NCBI RefSeq assembly: GCF_001484765.1
Contig: NZ_LLXO01000015.1
Coordinates: forward strand, 1-64,000
Source: Entomohabitans teleogrylli
GTDB taxonomy: Bacteria > Pseudomonadota > Gammaproteobacteria > Enterobacterales > Enterobacteriaceae
Direction of reading: 5' to 3'
DNA length: 64,000 nucleotides
In this document: in pieces, positions 8,462 through 17,624 of the stretch
How the letters are laid out: each line of letters opens with the position of its first letter
Numbering within the stretch: position 1 is the stretch's first letter
The notes under the pieces: generated by a model
Database searches by the model: none
Seen by the model: the letters and a program-made list of their open reading frames with translations, nothing else
What the model was told of the DNA's origin: nothing
Made by a program: the position numbers and the translations under genes

Positions 8462-9706
8462 TCAGGGTATCGAGGTTTCTTTTTCTGGTGCGCTATGATC
8501 GGCGAGCGCAACCGGTTTGGCAACCGCCTTCGCCACCAGCGCGGCGATCACCACCAGCGCCATCACCACCACCATCGCGCTGCGTAGCCCGTAGTGCTCG
8601 CCCATAAAGCCGAGCAGCGGCGGTCCCACCAGAAACGCGATGTAGCCGGTGATCGCGACAATGCTGACCCGCGCCGGGGCATCCGGGCCGGTATCGCTGG
8701 CGGCGGAAATGGTCAGCGGGAATCCCAGCGAAGCGCCCATTCCCCAGAAAATGACCGACAGTCCGGCAATCAGCGGATTATCGACAAATACCACCATGGC
8801 AATGCCCAGCGCCCCCATGATCGCACTGGCGCGTACTACGTTAACCCGGCTATAGCGGTCGATAAACCAGCCGCCGCCGAAGCGCCCGATGGTCATACCC
8901 AGCGTGAAAGCGGCATAGATCAGTGAACCCGAGGCCGGGCTAAATCCGTGGCCATCCACCATCAGCAGCGGTAACCAATCGTTGGCCGACCCTTCGGCGA
9001 ACGCCATCGCCAGGACGATAAAACCGATCAGCAACAGCTGACCGTCTCTCCAGAACGGGCGTCGTTGTTGTTCTCCGCCACTCCCGGCGGCGGCATCATC
9101 ATTATGACCGCTGCCGTGCGGGATAGCGCTGATGGCGATCAGGATCGGCGCGATAGATACCAGTCCCGCCAGCAGGATATGCAGGTCGGCGCGCAGTCCA
9201 AGGGCGGTCAGCCCCATTCCCAGCCCGGCCCCCACCAGGGTGCCCAGACTGTAAAAGCCGTGCATCATCGGCAAAATGGTTTTTTTCATGAGCCGCTCAA
9301 CCACTGCGCCTTCGACGTTGATAGCCACTTCCGACGAGCCCATTCCGGCGCCGAATACGGCCAGGCTGGCGGTGAACAGTAGCGCAGAGGCGAAATAAAG
9401 CGCCAGGCTAACCAGCAGAATGCCGACGATCACCATGGTCAGGCTGTTGCGGATCACGGTGTGGGTGCCAAAACGCTTTACCAGCCAGCCGGAGCCGAGA
9501 ATGCCGCTCATCGAGCCAATAGAAAGACCGAACAGCACCATCCCCATCTCCGCGGTGGATACCTGCAGGATGTCGCGGATCGCCGGAGTACGGGTAGCCC
9601 AGGAGGCCATCAACAGACCAGGGAGGAAAAAGAAGGTGAACAGCGCCCAGGTGCGGTGACGCAACGCTTTACGGGATGATACGGCGGTTACGGACATAGT
9701 TACCAT
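8462..9706 (-). CDS. ybjJ: Inner-membrane MFS transporter YbjJ
   Basis: Twelve-helix major facilitator with no established substrate. The 414-residue product is highly similar to E. coli YbjJ, including [15 protein letters not shown] near the N-terminus, [20 protein letters not shown] in the middle and [19 protein letters not shown] after helix 7. Two start codons are possible, 9706 and 9697 (MSVTAV); neither has a strong ribosome binding site. It is transcribed divergently from rcdA across a perfect palindrome, which suggests RcdA controls it together with ybjI. Confidence 0.92.
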   Translation of the reverse strand: MVTMSVTAVSSRKALRHRTWALFTFFFLPGLLMASWATRTPAIRDILQVSTAEMGMVLFGLSIGSMSGILGSGWLVKRFGTHTVIRNSLTMVIVGILLVSLALYFASALLFTASLAVFGAGMGSSEVAINVEGAVVERLMKKTILPMMHGFYSLGTLVGAGLGMGLTALGLRADLHILLAGLVSIAPILIAISAIPHGSGHNDDAAAGSGGEQQRRPFWRDGQLLLIGFIVLAMAFAEGSANDWLPLLMVDGHGFSPASGSLIYAAFTLGMTIGRFGGGWFIDRYSRVNVVRASAIMGALGIAMVVFVDNPLIAGLSVIFWGMGASLGFPLTISAASDTGPDAPARVSIVAITGYIAFLVGPPLLGFMGEHYGLRSAMVVVMALVVIAALVAKAVAKPVALADHSAPEKETSIP

Positions 9707-9742
9707 CAGCTCGAATTAAGACAGCGACAACACTAGCAAGCT

Positions 9743-9760
9743 TGTGTACATTTGTACACA
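9743..9760. promoter_or_regulatory. Perfect 8-2-8 palindrome, probable RcdA operator
   Basis: TGTGTACA, TT, TGTACACA forms an exact inverted repeat in the ybjJ-rcdA divergent intergenic region, 37 bases from the ybjJ start and 25 from the rcdA start. A TetR-family gene adjoins it, and TetR regulators typically bind such palindromes between themselves and a divergent target. Assignment to RcdA is inference from position. Confidence 0.75.
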
Positions 9761-9785
9761 TTCGCTGATAAGGTATTTTGCCCTG

Positions 9786-10373
9786 ATGATCACTACCCGA
9801 CGACCTAACGATCCCGTGCGCCGCGAGCGGATACTCCTGGCAACCCTGGAGACGATCGCTGAATTTGGCGTCAGCAAAGTGACGCACCGTAAAATCGCCG
9901 AACGTGCCGGCGTTCCGCTGGGCTCAATGACCTACTATTTTACCGGTATTGACGCGCTGCTTCAGGAGGCGCTGACCCGCTTTACGCTGGATATGTCGCA
10001 GCGCTACCACGGATTTTTTGCTGGCGTCAGCGGCCCGGGCAGCGCCTGCGAAGCCATAACCACCCTGATTATGGATCCCCATATGACCAGCCCGCGCAAT
10101 ATGGAACTGATGTATCAAATGTACGCTTTCGCCAGCCGCAAACCGGCGCTGAAAGAAGTGATGCAGGACTGGATGCAGCGCAGCCAGCAGACGCTGGAGC
10201 GCTGGTTCGATCCCCGGACCGCCCGGGCGCTGGATGCTTTTATTGAGGGCATGACGTTGCACGTCGCTACCGATCGCCAGCCGCTGCATCGGGAAGATAT
10301 CGGGGCCATCGTCAGGCGGATTGCTGGTATCGGGACGAATGCGGATGACCAGGGATTAAGAGGGAAGCAGTAA
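9786..10373 (+). CDS. rcdA: TetR-family regulator RcdA (YbjK)
   Basis: In E. coli RcdA activates csgD and affects biofilm and stress genes. Started at MITTRRPN the product is 195 residues. The N-terminal TetR helix-turn-helix is clear ([20 protein letters not shown] then [12 protein letters not shown], about residues 20-55). The C-terminal half is the helical ligand and dimer domain. A longer in-frame start would begin inside the palindromic operator and is unlikely. AAGG lies about 13 bases before the ATG, so initiation may be weak. The regulator is divergent from ybjJ. Confidence 0.88.
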   Translation: MITTRRPNDPVRRERILLATLETIAEFGVSKVTHRKIAERAGVPLGSMTYYFTGIDALLQEALTRFTLDMSQRYHGFFAGVSGPGSACEAITTLIMDPHMTSPRNMELMYQMYAFASRKPALKEVMQDWMQRSQQTLERWFDPRTARALDAFIEGMTLHVATDRQPLHREDIGAIVRRIAGIGTNADDQGLRGKQ

Positions 10374-10413
10374 AATAATGGCGAGAAGATTCATGGGGAT
10401 ACAAATTTCAGGC

Positions 10414-10459
10414 AATAAAAAACCCATCAACCTTGAACCAAAGAGGCGGGGTTGATGGG
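10414..10459 (-). terminator. Rho-independent terminator downstream of ybjL
   Basis: A 10-bp stem, CCCATCAACC (10423-10432) with GGTTGATGGG (10450-10459), is followed on the minus strand by TTTTTTATT. It lies 114 bases beyond the ybjL stop, leaving an AT-rich 3' untranslated region. Confidence 0.85.
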
Positions 10460-10572
10460 CTCCACAAATTTGGGGACATCAAAGAAAAGCAGTGGCACTA
10501 ATTAAGACTGGCACCTGCCAGAAAAGTTCACCCATAGACAAAAAAATCTTATTACTTTTTTTCTCGCCCAAT

Positions 10573-12261
10573 CTACAGCGCCAGACCGGGCCAAATAATG
10601 ACGATCAGCGTCCCGGCCAGGGTCAATAGCACGTTGGCGATAGCGTAGGTGCCGGCGTATCCGAGGGCCGGAATATTGCTGCGCGCCTGGTCGCTGATGA
10701 TCTCCATCGCCGGGGCGCAGGTGCGGGCACCCATCATCGCGCCAAACAGCAGCGCGCGGTTCATGCGCAGCACCCAGGCGCCGAACAGGAAACAGATGGC
10801 GACCGGCACCAGGCTGACAATCAGGCTGGCTATCAGCATCTGGCCCCCCACGGCGCCGAGTCCATTGTTAATACCGCTGCCGGCGCTCAGCCCGACGCCG
10901 GCCATAAACACCATCAGACCAAATTCCTTCACCATATTCAGCGCCCCCTGGGGGATGTAGCCGAAGGTCGGGTGGTTGGCGCGCAGGAAGCCGAGCATAA
11001 TGCCGGCGAACAGCAGCCCGGCGGCATTACCGACCCCAAAACTGAACGAGCTGAACTGAAAGGTAATCATGCCGATCATCAGGCCGACGATAAAAAAGGC
11101 GCAGAACGCCAGCAGGTCGGTGACCTGGCTGTGAATGGAGATAAAGCCGATGCGTTCCGCCACGGTTTTCACCCGGCGCGCGTCGCCGCTCACCTGCAAC
11201 ACATCGCCTTTATTAAGCACGATATTGTCGTCAATCGGCATCTCAATCTGGCTGCGGATCACCCGGTTCAGAAAACAGCCGTGGTCGGTGAGTTTTAGCT
11301 GCCCGAGACGGCGGCCGACGGCGTTGTGATTTTTTACCACCACTTCTTCGGTGACGATGCGCATATCCAGCAGATCGCGGTCGAACACCTCTTTTCCGTT
11401 GCGGAAACTGGGATCGAGACGGGCGTGGGCGTCCGGATAACCCACCAGGGCAATTTCATCGCCCACCTGCAGTACGGCGTCGCCGTCGGGATTGGCGAGA
11501 ATACCGTTGCGGCGGATGCGCTCAATGTAGCAGCCGGTCTGGCGATAGATCCCCAGCTCGCGCAGATTTTTGCCGTCGGCCCACGATACCAGTTCCGGGC
11601 CGACGCGATAGGCGCGGATCACCGGCAGGTAAACTTTGCGGGCGGCATCGGTGTCCAGGCCGCGCTCGCGGGCGATCTGCTGCGCGCTGGTTTGCAGATC
11701 CTGGTGCTGAAGCTTTGGCATATAGCGCGCGCCGACAATCAGGCTCACCAGGCCTATCAGGTAGGTCAGGGCATAGCCGAGGCTTAAGTTATCGAGGGCC
11801 GCGGTAAGCTCGGCGCCGTTCATCCCGGCATGGCGCAGAGTATCTCCGGCGCCCACCAGTACCGGGGTGGAGGTCATCGCGCCGGCCAGCATCCCGGCGG
11901 TCAGGCCGATATCCCAGCCAAACAGTTTCCCTAACCCGAGGGCGAGCAACAGGGCGCTACCCACCATCACCAGCGCCAGCATCAGGTAATTCTTGCCGTC
12001 GCGGAAAAAAATGGAAAAAAAGTTCGGACCGGCCTCCACGCCAACACAAAAAATAAACAGCATAAAACCGAGATTCAGCGCGTCAGTGTTAATGGTGAAA
12101 TGCTGTTGGCCGAGCAATAAAGAGACAACCAAAACACCAATAGAATTGCCCAGTTGTACCGGGCCAATACGTAATTTCCCGAGACACAGACCGAGAGCCA
12201 GTACTACAAATAATAACAGGATGTAATTCCCGTTTAACAAATCGGCGACGTTTATATTCAC
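10573..12261 (-). CDS. ybjL: Putative transporter YbjL (aspartate:alanine exchanger family)
   Basis: Inner-membrane protein of the AAE family, with two membrane halves separated by two cytoplasmic TrkA-C (RCK_C) domains. The 562-residue product has N-terminal helices up to about residue 190 containing [13 protein letters not shown] and [11 protein letters not shown]. The two regulatory domains cover roughly 200-375, and the second membrane half contains [16 protein letters not shown], the AAE signature. E. coli YbjL is 561 residues and has been implicated in glutamate export on overexpression. It is divergent from ybjM. Confidence 0.9.
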   Translation of the reverse strand: MNINVADLLNGNYILLLFVVLALGLCLGKLRIGPVQLGNSIGVLVVSLLLGQQHFTINTDALNLGFMLFIFCVGVEAGPNFFSIFFRDGKNYLMLALVMVGSALLLALGLGKLFGWDIGLTAGMLAGAMTSTPVLVGAGDTLRHAGMNGAELTAALDNLSLGYALTYLIGLVSLIVGARYMPKLQHQDLQTSAQQIARERGLDTDAARKVYLPVIRAYRVGPELVSWADGKNLRELGIYRQTGCYIERIRRNGILANPDGDAVLQVGDEIALVGYPDAHARLDPSFRNGKEVFDRDLLDMRIVTEEVVVKNHNAVGRRLGQLKLTDHGCFLNRVIRSQIEMPIDDNIVLNKGDVLQVSGDARRVKTVAERIGFISIHSQVTDLLAFCAFFIVGLMIGMITFQFSSFSFGVGNAAGLLFAGIMLGFLRANHPTFGYIPQGALNMVKEFGLMVFMAGVGLSAGSGINNGLGAVGGQMLIASLIVSLVPVAICFLFGAWVLRMNRALLFGAMMGARTCAPAMEIISDQARSNIPALGYAGTYAIANVLLTLAGTLIVIIWPGLAL

Positions 12262-12555
12262 GAAGGCTAACTTCTTGTTTACCAGTAAGCTATTGAAAGT
12301 GACGGTTTTTTTAGTTAGTGTTTGTGCAACTTCAGACGCTGTTCAGAAATACTCGCGAACGATACTGTCGGGTCGACACAACGCACAATATTGGCGCTAG
12401 TTTAATCGTTATCAGAATAGACAGCCAGCGAGAATAGCGTATTAGCCGTTGAATTTGCGGCGACTGAAAATAGCGGAATGGGTAATTTCCCCGGCCGCAT
12501 GTGGTGGGTGAGTGGTTCTGAATCTGATATCCGTCATGTCAGGAGGAACGTTGTA
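12262..12555. other. Divergent ybjL-ybjM intergenic region
   Basis: This gap holds the promoters of two divergent genes. I see no RNA gene or convincing operator. The only strong element is the AGGAGG ribosome binding site of ybjM at 12541-12546. Confidence 0.5.
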
Positions 12556-12915
12556 ATGAGTCGATACCGCTGGCTGGGCATTGTCTGTTGTTGTGTGCTG
12601 TTTGTGGTGGTTTTCTGCTCGCTGCGCTGGCATATGCAGGGCGCTTTTATCTCTGCAGGTCATCCGGAGCTGGGGCTGTTATTGTTTCTGCTGCCCGGCG
12701 CCGTCGCCAGTTTTTTCTCCCGTCAGGAACGGCTGATCGAACCTTTAATCGGCGCGATGCTGGCGCTTCCTCTGTGTATCCTTTTTTTACACCTGTTCTT
12801 CTCTTCCGATCGTGCTTTCTGGCAGGAAGTCGCCTGGCTGTTCAGCGCCGTATTCTGGAGCGTGCTGGGTTCCCTGGGGTATCTGCTGGTGTTGCTGCTG
12901 CGCCGTCGGAAATAA
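12556..12915 (+). CDS. ybjM: Inner-membrane protein YbjM
   Basis: Small membrane protein of unknown function. Started at MSRYRWLG the product is 119 residues (E. coli 125). AGGAGG at 12541-12546 is nine bases upstream, which decides this start over the longer frame from 12478. Four hydrophobic segments are visible. The conserved core includes GAFISAGHPELGLLLFLLPG and FWQEVAWLFSAVFWSVLGSL. It converges with grxA, whose terminator begins just after the stop codon. Confidence 0.88.
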   Translation: MSRYRWLGIVCCCVLFVVVFCSLRWHMQGAFISAGHPELGLLLFLLPGAVASFFSRQERLIEPLIGAMLALPLCILFLHLFFSSDRAFWQEVAWLFSAVFWSVLGSLGYLLVLLLRRRK

Positions 12916-12936
12916 AAAAGCCGGACCATGCCGGCT
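12912..12936 (-). terminator. Rho-independent terminator of grxA
   Basis: On the minus strand AGCCGG, a six-base loop and CCGGCT are followed by TTTTTTATTT. The stem lies 28 bases past the grxA stop and immediately abuts the end of the convergent ybjM. Confidence 0.8.
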
Positions 12937-12963
12937 GTCAGAAATCATCAATAAAATATCGGC

Positions 12964-13227
12964 TCAGGCAGGCAACACGAGATTTGCCTGCGCGTAAGCG
13001 GCGAATTCGGTGTAACCGCCGATATGCTGCTGGTCGAGGAAAATCTGCGGTACCGTCTCTACCGGTTTGCCCACGGTCTTTTCCAGATCGGCTTTAGTGA
13101 TACCTTCGGCGTGGATATCCACGTAGCGGTAGTTAAAATCATCCCGCTCATTGCTCAGTTTCTCTGCCAGTTCTTTAGCGCGAACACAGTACGGGCAGCC
13201 CGGGCGACCAAAAATAACGACAAACAT
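12964..13227 (-). CDS. grxA: Glutaredoxin 1
   Basis: Cytosolic dithiol glutaredoxin that reduces ribonucleotide reductase, PAPS reductase and oxidised OxyR with glutathione. Started at MFVVIFG the product is 87 residues (E. coli 85), with CAGGAGA just upstream. The active site is CPYC (Cys11 and Cys14), the cis-proline region is TVPQIF, and the glutathione-binding GGYTEF follows. The promoter has an OxyR-like site against the -35 (13298-13334), fitting known peroxide induction of grxA. It is divergent from ybjC. Confidence 0.95.
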   Translation of the reverse strand: MFVVIFGRPGCPYCVRAKELAEKLSNERDDFNYRYVDIHAEGITKADLEKTVGKPVETVPQIFLDQQHIGGYTEFAAYAQANLVLPA

Positions 13228-13268
13228 AGATTCTCCTGATACCGGAAGCCTGATGGCGAATGGCATTC

Positions 13269-13296
13269 ATCATGCATGCAAAGTCAGGAACTGCAA
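13269..13296 (-). promoter_or_regulatory. Candidate grxA promoter
   Basis: On the minus strand TTGCAG (13291-13296) and CATGAT (13269-13274) are separated by 16 bases, about 40 bases before the grxA start codon. The weak -10 and an upstream OxyR-like element touching the -35 fit an activator-dependent promoter. Confidence 0.5.
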
Positions 13297-13297
13297 A

Positions 13298-13334
13298 GCA
13301 GATAGCGCCTGTTAGTCTGATACCTGTAAGCTAT
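13298..13334. promoter_or_regulatory. Candidate OxyR site between grxA and ybjC
   Basis: Four tetrads at 11-base spacing read GCAG, CTGT, ATAC and CTAT, matching 12 of 16 positions of the OxyR pattern ATAG-N7-CTAT-N7-ATAG-N7-CTAT. The site ends one base from the proposed grxA -35. OxyR control of grxA is established in E. coli; the assignment here rests on pattern and position. Confidence 0.6.
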
Positions 13335-13339
13335 GGCGG

Positions 13340-13371
13340 ATTGCGGCGAAGCTAACAATTAGCGCTATACT
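13340..13371 (+). promoter_or_regulatory. Candidate ybjC-nfsA promoter with SoxS/MarA-like box
   Basis: TATACT at 13366-13371 is a good -10 about 28 bases before the ybjC start. The expected -35 position is poor, but 13340-13358 (ATTGCGGCG then CTAACAA) partly resembles a soxbox/marbox. E. coli ybjC-nfsA is SoxS/MarA activated, so an activator-dependent -35 is plausible; the box match is loose. Confidence 0.35.
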
Positions 13372-13398
13372 GGCGTTTTCGTATGGAGGGGGAAGTCG

Positions 13399-13689
13399 AT
13401 GATGCGCTCTGCCTTTGCGCTACCGAAATCGTTACTGGCGCTGGAAGTTATCGGGATCGCTTTGCTGGGCCTTGCCTGGCTATCCATCAACCACTACCTG
13501 GCGCTGCCGGCGCCGTTTGATACCAGCACAGCGGCGGTACTGATGGTATTTGCCGGTATTGCGCTGATGATTCCGGCCGCGCTGGCGTTAATGATGGCGA
13601 TGTCGCGGCGGCTGGCCCCTCTGCTGAATCATGACACTCAACAGAAAACTTCTCCGGATAAGGATAAACGCGATGACGCCGACCATTGA
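13399..13689 (+). CDS. ybjC: Inner-membrane protein YbjC
   Basis: A 96-residue protein (E. coli 95) of unknown function with two hydrophobic segments, about residues 12-32 and 45-68, and a charged tail rich in Lys and Asp. GGAGG lies about ten bases upstream of the ATG. Its last 17 bases overlap the start of nfsA, so the two genes are translationally linked and cotranscribed, as in E. coli. Confidence 0.88.
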   Translation: MMRSAFALPKSLLALEVIGIALLGLAWLSINHYLALPAPFDTSTAAVLMVFAGIALMIPAALALMMAMSRRLAPLLNHDTQQKTSPDKDKRDDADH

Positions 13690-14395
13690 TTTACTTTGCG
13701 CGCACCGTTCCATTCGCCACTTTACCGACAAGCCGATTAGTGACGAACAGCGCAATGCGATTATTTCCGCCGCCCGGGCTACCTCCAGCTCAAGTTTTTT
13801 GCAGTGTAGCTCTGTCATTCGTATCACCTGTCCCGAACTGCGCCAGCAACTGGTCCCTCTGACCGGCGGGCAGCAGCACGTCGCGCAGGCGGCTGAATTC
13901 TTTGTCTTCTGCGCCGATTTTAATCGCCACCTGCAGATCTGCCCGGAGGCGCAACTGGGGCTGGCGGAGCAACTGTTACTCGGCGTGGTGGATACCGCGA
14001 TGATGGGGCAGAATGCCCTGACGGCGGCGGAATCTCTGGGGCTGGGCGGCGTTTATATTGGCGGCATTCGCAACCACATTGATGAGGTGACACAGCTACT
14101 CAGGCTGCCGAAATATGTACTGCCGCTGTTTGGTCTGTGTCTGGGATGGCCCGCGGATGAGCCGGGGCTGAAGCCGCGTCTGCCGGCGGAACTGGTGGTG
14201 CACGAGAACCGTTATCAACCGCTGGACAGGTCGCGGCTCGACGCCTATGACGAAGAGATGGCCAACTATTACCTGACCCGCGGCAGCAATACGCGTCGCG
14301 ATACCTGGAGCGATCATATCCGGCGTACTATTGTCAAAGAGAGTCGCCCGTTTATTCTTGAGTATTTACATAAGCAGGGCTGGGCGACGCGCTAA
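13673..14395 (+). CDS. nfsA: Oxygen-insensitive NADPH nitroreductase NfsA
   Basis: FMN-dependent major nitroreductase that reduces nitroaromatics, nitrofurans and quinones by two-electron steps. Started at MTPTIDLLCAHRSIRHF the product is 240 residues, the E. coli length. The N-terminal AHRSIRHFTD binds the FMN phosphate, SLGLGGVYIGGIRN is the central signature, and the C-terminus ends FILEYLHKQGWATR. The longer in-frame start would sit deep inside ybjC. Loss of this gene is a common route to nitrofurantoin resistance in enterics; here it looks intact. Confidence 0.95.
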   Translation: MTPTIDLLCAHRSIRHFTDKPISDEQRNAIISAARATSSSSFLQCSSVIRITCPELRQQLVPLTGGQQHVAQAAEFFVFCADFNRHLQICPEAQLGLAEQLLLGVVDTAMMGQNALTAAESLGLGGVYIGGIRNHIDEVTQLLRLPKYVLPLFGLCLGWPADEPGLKPRLPAELVVHENRYQPLDRSRLDAYDEEMANYYLTRGSNTRRDTWSDHIRRTIVKESRPFILEYLHKQGWATR

Positions 14396-14546
14396 ACGCC
14401 GGGTACATCAAATAACCAGATGAGCCGGGGGTAAAACCGCCGACATAATTAATCTGATTTCCTCCGGGCGTCGTCGTGGCGGCCGGGGGAGAGTGGTATG
14501 ATGGCGCGGCGAATGACGTGCGACGGGTTTAACGCCGAGGTGAAGG

Positions 14547-15449
14547 GTGAAAATCGCCATTTTATCCAGGGATGGTACGCTCTGGTCCTGTAAGCGGCTG
14601 CGTGAAGCGGCTATTAATCGTGGTCACCTGGTGGATATCATCGATCCACTTTCCTGCTATATGACCGTCAACCCGACGGCCTCTTCGGTGCACTATAAAG
14701 GGCGCCAGCTTCCCCATTATGATGCGGTGATTCCGCGTATCGGTTCCGCGATTACCTATTATGGTACCGCGGTGCTGCGCCAGTTTGAGCTGCTGGGGAG
14801 CTATCCGCTGAACGAATCAGTGGCGATCACCCGGGCGCGGGATAAACTGCGCTCCCTGCAACTGCTGGCGCGCCAGGGTATCGATCTTCCGCTTACCGGT
14901 ATGGCGCACTCCCCGGACGATACCAGCGATCTGATCGAGATGGTGGGCGGCGCGCCGTTGGTGGTCAAACTGGTGGAAGGTACTCAGGGCATTGGCGTGG
15001 TGCTGGCGGAAACCCGCCAGGCGGCGGAAAGCGTGATCGATGCTTTCCGCGGTCTGAACGCGCATATTCTGGTGCAGGAATATATTAAAGAAGCCAAAGG
15101 GAAAGATGTGCGCTGTCTGGTGGTTGGCAATCAGGTCGTGGCGGCCATCGAACGCCAGGCGAAAGAGGGGGATTTCCGTTCGAATCTGCATCGCGGCGGT
15201 ATTGCCCGGGTGGCGAATATCACTGCGCAGGAGCGGGAAGTCGCCCTCAAAGCGGCCTCAACCCTCGGCCTGGAGGTCGCGGGGGTGGATATTCTGCGAT
15301 CGGCCCGCGGTCCGCTGGTGATGGAGGTCAATGCTTCCCCCGGTCTCGAAGGAATAGAGAAAGTGACCGGGATTGATATTGCGGCATTAATGATCAAATG
15401 GATAGAAAAACAGGCGCAGCCCGGCTTCTGTCTGAAAATCGGCGGATAG
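14547..15449 (+). CDS. rimK: Ribosomal protein bS6 glutamate ligase RimK
   Basis: ATP-grasp ligase that adds glutamate residues to the C-terminus of ribosomal protein bS6. The product is 300 residues from a GTG start, the E. coli length. GTG lies six bases after GAGG. ATP-grasp features include [16 protein letters not shown] (ATP-binding loop), [20 protein letters not shown], and the metal-binding [12 protein letters not shown] near residue 260. The 151-base gap from nfsA is GC-rich and holds a TATGAT (14497-14502) that may give rimK its own promoter. Confidence 0.95.
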   Translation: MKIAILSRDGTLWSCKRLREAAINRGHLVDIIDPLSCYMTVNPTASSVHYKGRQLPHYDAVIPRIGSAITYYGTAVLRQFELLGSYPLNESVAITRARDKLRSLQLLARQGIDLPLTGMAHSPDDTSDLIEMVGGAPLVVKLVEGTQGIGVVLAETRQAAESVIDAFRGLNAHILVQEYIKEAKGKDVRCLVVGNQVVAAIERQAKEGDFRSNLHRGGIARVANITAQEREVALKAASTLGLEVAGVDILRSARGPLVMEVNASPGLEGIEKVTGIDIAALMIKWIEKQAQPGFCLKIGG

Positions 15450-15541
15450 TCATTAAGGCGCGCATAATCATGGTATGTACGCCCCTTTTTGCGTAAGCTA
15501 TGCCGCTTTCAACACAGCAAGAAACAGAGGTATCAGATTTT

Positions 15542-16021
15542 ATGGATTCGCTCGTCGTCCCGACGCTGGATATTTTACGCCGTTGGCTGGATGAAATCGG
15601 TGTGAGTTTTTTTGAGTGTGATACCTGCCAGGCGTTGCATCTCCCTCACATGCAGAATTTTGACGGGATCTTTGACGCGAAAATCGATCTGGTCGATAAC
15701 ATTGTTCTGTTTTCTGCCCTGGCGGAGGTAAAACCGTCAGCGCTGCTGCCGCTTTCCGCAGACCTGTCGGCTATTAACGCCAGCTCGCTGACAGTAAAAG
15801 CTTTCCTCGATATTCAGGATGATAACCTGCCCAAGCTGGTGGTGTGCCAGTCGCTGTCGGCGGCGGTGGGGGTTACCCGCGAGCAGTTTACCTGGTTTCT
15901 GAAACAGAGCGAAGAACAGATCTCTATGGTGATCCTCGAAGCCGGGGCACACCATCTGTTGTACAGCGCCCTGGAAGAAGAACAAAATAGCGAAGTTATG
16001 CAAACCCATTTTCTCCACTGA
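15542..16021 (+). CDS. ybjN: YbjN family protein
   Basis: Cytosolic YbjN-domain protein; in E. coli changing its level affects motility, fimbriae and stress gene expression, but its biochemical role is unknown. From MDSLVVPTLD the product is 159 residues (E. coli 158). A GAGG lies about 14 bases before the ATG. Conserved stretches include FFECDTCQALHLPHMQNFDG, INASSLTVKAFLDIQDDNLP and QSEEQISMVILEA. It ends the ybjC-nfsA-rimK-ybjN group. An imperfect GC-rich hairpin at 16036-16064 follows the stop. Confidence 0.92.
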   Translation: MDSLVVPTLDILRRWLDEIGVSFFECDTCQALHLPHMQNFDGIFDAKIDLVDNIVLFSALAEVKPSALLPLSADLSAINASSLTVKAFLDIQDDNLPKLVVCQSLSAAVGVTREQFTWFLKQSEEQISMVILEAGAHHLLYSALEEEQNSEVMQTHFLH

Positions 16022-16377
16022 TTCCTTCTGAAATTAGCGTAGCCGCTACCAGCGCGGCTGCGTTCATCCAATTTTTATTCTGACTTTATCGCTCTTTTGT
16101 AGAGTGATTCACTCCTGTTAATGCCGTTATGGCTTATCACGTAGACAAAAAACGCTTATAAAATTGATAAAAGGGGTTTTTTTATCTGCCCTATAGCCTG
16201 CAACCCTGGCTACAGTTATTCTTGCGGTGCGGCGCAAAGCATGCAACGTCTGGCAGAAAAGGGCTGGCTCTTTTTTGCTTACTGCTTGAGAAAGTATGCA
16301 CAAATCTTGCATATCTTGATGGCGTTATTTTTCCCGGTCTGGCGGGAACTGACCTTTTTGTTAAGAAGGAATGAAAT
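16022..16377. other. ybjN-potF intergenic region
   Basis: Holds an imperfect stem-loop (16036-16064, AGCGTAGCCGC against GCGGCTGCGTT with wobble pairs) followed by a short T-rich stretch, a possible ybjN terminator. The rest is the potF leader, ending in AAGAAGGAATG as ribosome binding site. I see no gene. A TGGC...TGC pattern at 16264-16277 is one base too short for sigma-54. Confidence 0.5.
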
Positions 16378-17490
16378 ATGTCCACCCAATCTAAGAAATG
16401 GTTGTCGGGTGCGGTAGCCGCTGGGTTAATGGTTGTTTCTGCCACCGCCTTAGCTGATGAGCAAAAGACGCTGCACATTTATAACTGGTCTGACTATATT
16501 GCGCCCGATACGCTGGCGAACTTTACGAAAGAAACCGGTATTAAAGTGGTCTATGACGTTTTCGATTCCAACGAAGTTCTGGAAGGAAAACTGATGGCGG
16601 GTAGTACCGGTTATGATTTAGTAGTGCCATCGTCCAGCTTCCTGGAGCGCCAGTCCCAGGCAGGTATTTTTGAAGCGCTGGATAAAAGCAAACTGCCGAA
16701 TTATAAAAACCTCGATCCGGCGATGCTGAAACTGGCGGCCCAGAATGACCATGACAACAAGTACGGTATCCCGTACATGATGGTGACTACCGGTATTGGC
16801 TATAACGTCGATAAAGTGAAAGCCGCGCTGGGGGAAAATGCGCCGGTGGATAGCTGGGATCTGATCTTCAAGCCGGAGAATCTGGAAAAGCTGAAAAGCT
16901 GCGGCGTGGCCTTCCTTGACGCGCCCAGCGAAGTGTATGCCACGGTGCTGCACTATCTGGGCAAAGATCCCAACAGTACCGATCCCCAGGATTACACTGG
17001 CGCGGCCAACGATCTGCTGCTGAAACTGCGTCCGTCGGTGCGCTATTTCCACTCTTCTCAGTACATTAACGATCTCGCTAACGGCGATATCTGTGTCGCC
17101 ATCGGCTGGTCCGGCGATGTATTGCAGGCGGCCAACCGCGCTAAAGAGGCGAAGAATGGCGTCAACGTGGCATACAGCATTCCGAAACAGGGGGCGCTGG
17201 CGTATTTCGACATGTTCGCCGTCACGGCGGATGCGAAGAATAAGGACGCAGCCTACCAGTTCCTGAATTACCTGATGAAGCCGGATGTTGTGGCGAATAT
17301 CAGTAACTATGTGTATTACGCCAACGGCAACAAAGAGGCCACGCCGCTACTCAACGCCGATGTGCGTAATAACCCGGGAATCTACCCGCCGGAAGCGATT
17401 CGCGACCAACTGTTCACCCTGAAAGTGCAGTCGCCGAAAGTGGATCGCGTGATTACCCGCGCGTGGACGAAGGTGAAGAGCGGTAAATAA
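16378..17490 (+). CDS. potF: Putrescine-binding periplasmic protein PotF
   Basis: Periplasmic receptor of the PotFGHI putrescine ABC importer. The 370-residue product (same length as E. coli) has a 26-residue signal peptide ending ALA before DEQK. Ligand-site motifs include YNWSDYIAPD near residue 38, VVPSSSFLERQ near 84 and IGWSGDVLQAANR near 242. AAGAAGG precedes the ATG. It is followed by 134 bases with hairpins before potG, a usual arrangement giving more binding protein than membrane components. Confidence 0.96.
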   Translation: MSTQSKKWLSGAVAAGLMVVSATALADEQKTLHIYNWSDYIAPDTLANFTKETGIKVVYDVFDSNEVLEGKLMAGSTGYDLVVPSSSFLERQSQAGIFEALDKSKLPNYKNLDPAMLKLAAQNDHDNKYGIPYMMVTTGIGYNVDKVKAALGENAPVDSWDLIFKPENLEKLKSCGVAFLDAPSEVYATVLHYLGKDPNSTDPQDYTGAANDLLLKLRPSVRYFHSSQYINDLANGDICVAIGWSGDVLQAANRAKEAKNGVNVAYSIPKQGALAYFDMFAVTADAKNKDAAYQFLNYLMKPDVVANISNYVYYANGNKEATPLLNADVRNNPGIYPPEAIRDQLFTLKVQSPKVDRVITRAWTKVKSGK

Positions 17491-17536
17491 TCCGCCAGAT
17501 GTGATATGCACCGGGGGAGTGCAACTGCCCCACCAT

Positions 17537-17600
17537 GGACAGGGGCTTTCGGGTCTCTGTCCTGCCATTTGTACGGCAACCGGGCCGTGCAGGTTTTATT
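17537..17600 (+). other. potF-potG intergenic hairpins, possible attenuator
   Basis: GGACAG (17537-17542) pairs with CTGTCC (17557-17562). A second stem ACGGC (17573-17577) with GCCGT (17584-17588) is followed by GCAGGTTTTATT. The first could stabilise the potF 3' end and the second could cause partial termination, explaining higher potF than potGHI expression. This is inference from structure. Confidence 0.45.
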
Positions 17601-17624
17601 GTTTGTTGCCGGAGAGCACCCTGA

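Noticed and set aside
16264-16279. Sigma-54-like element upstream of potF
   Set aside because: The GG-to-GC spacing is 11 rather than the required 12, and the sequence is dominated by a T-run.
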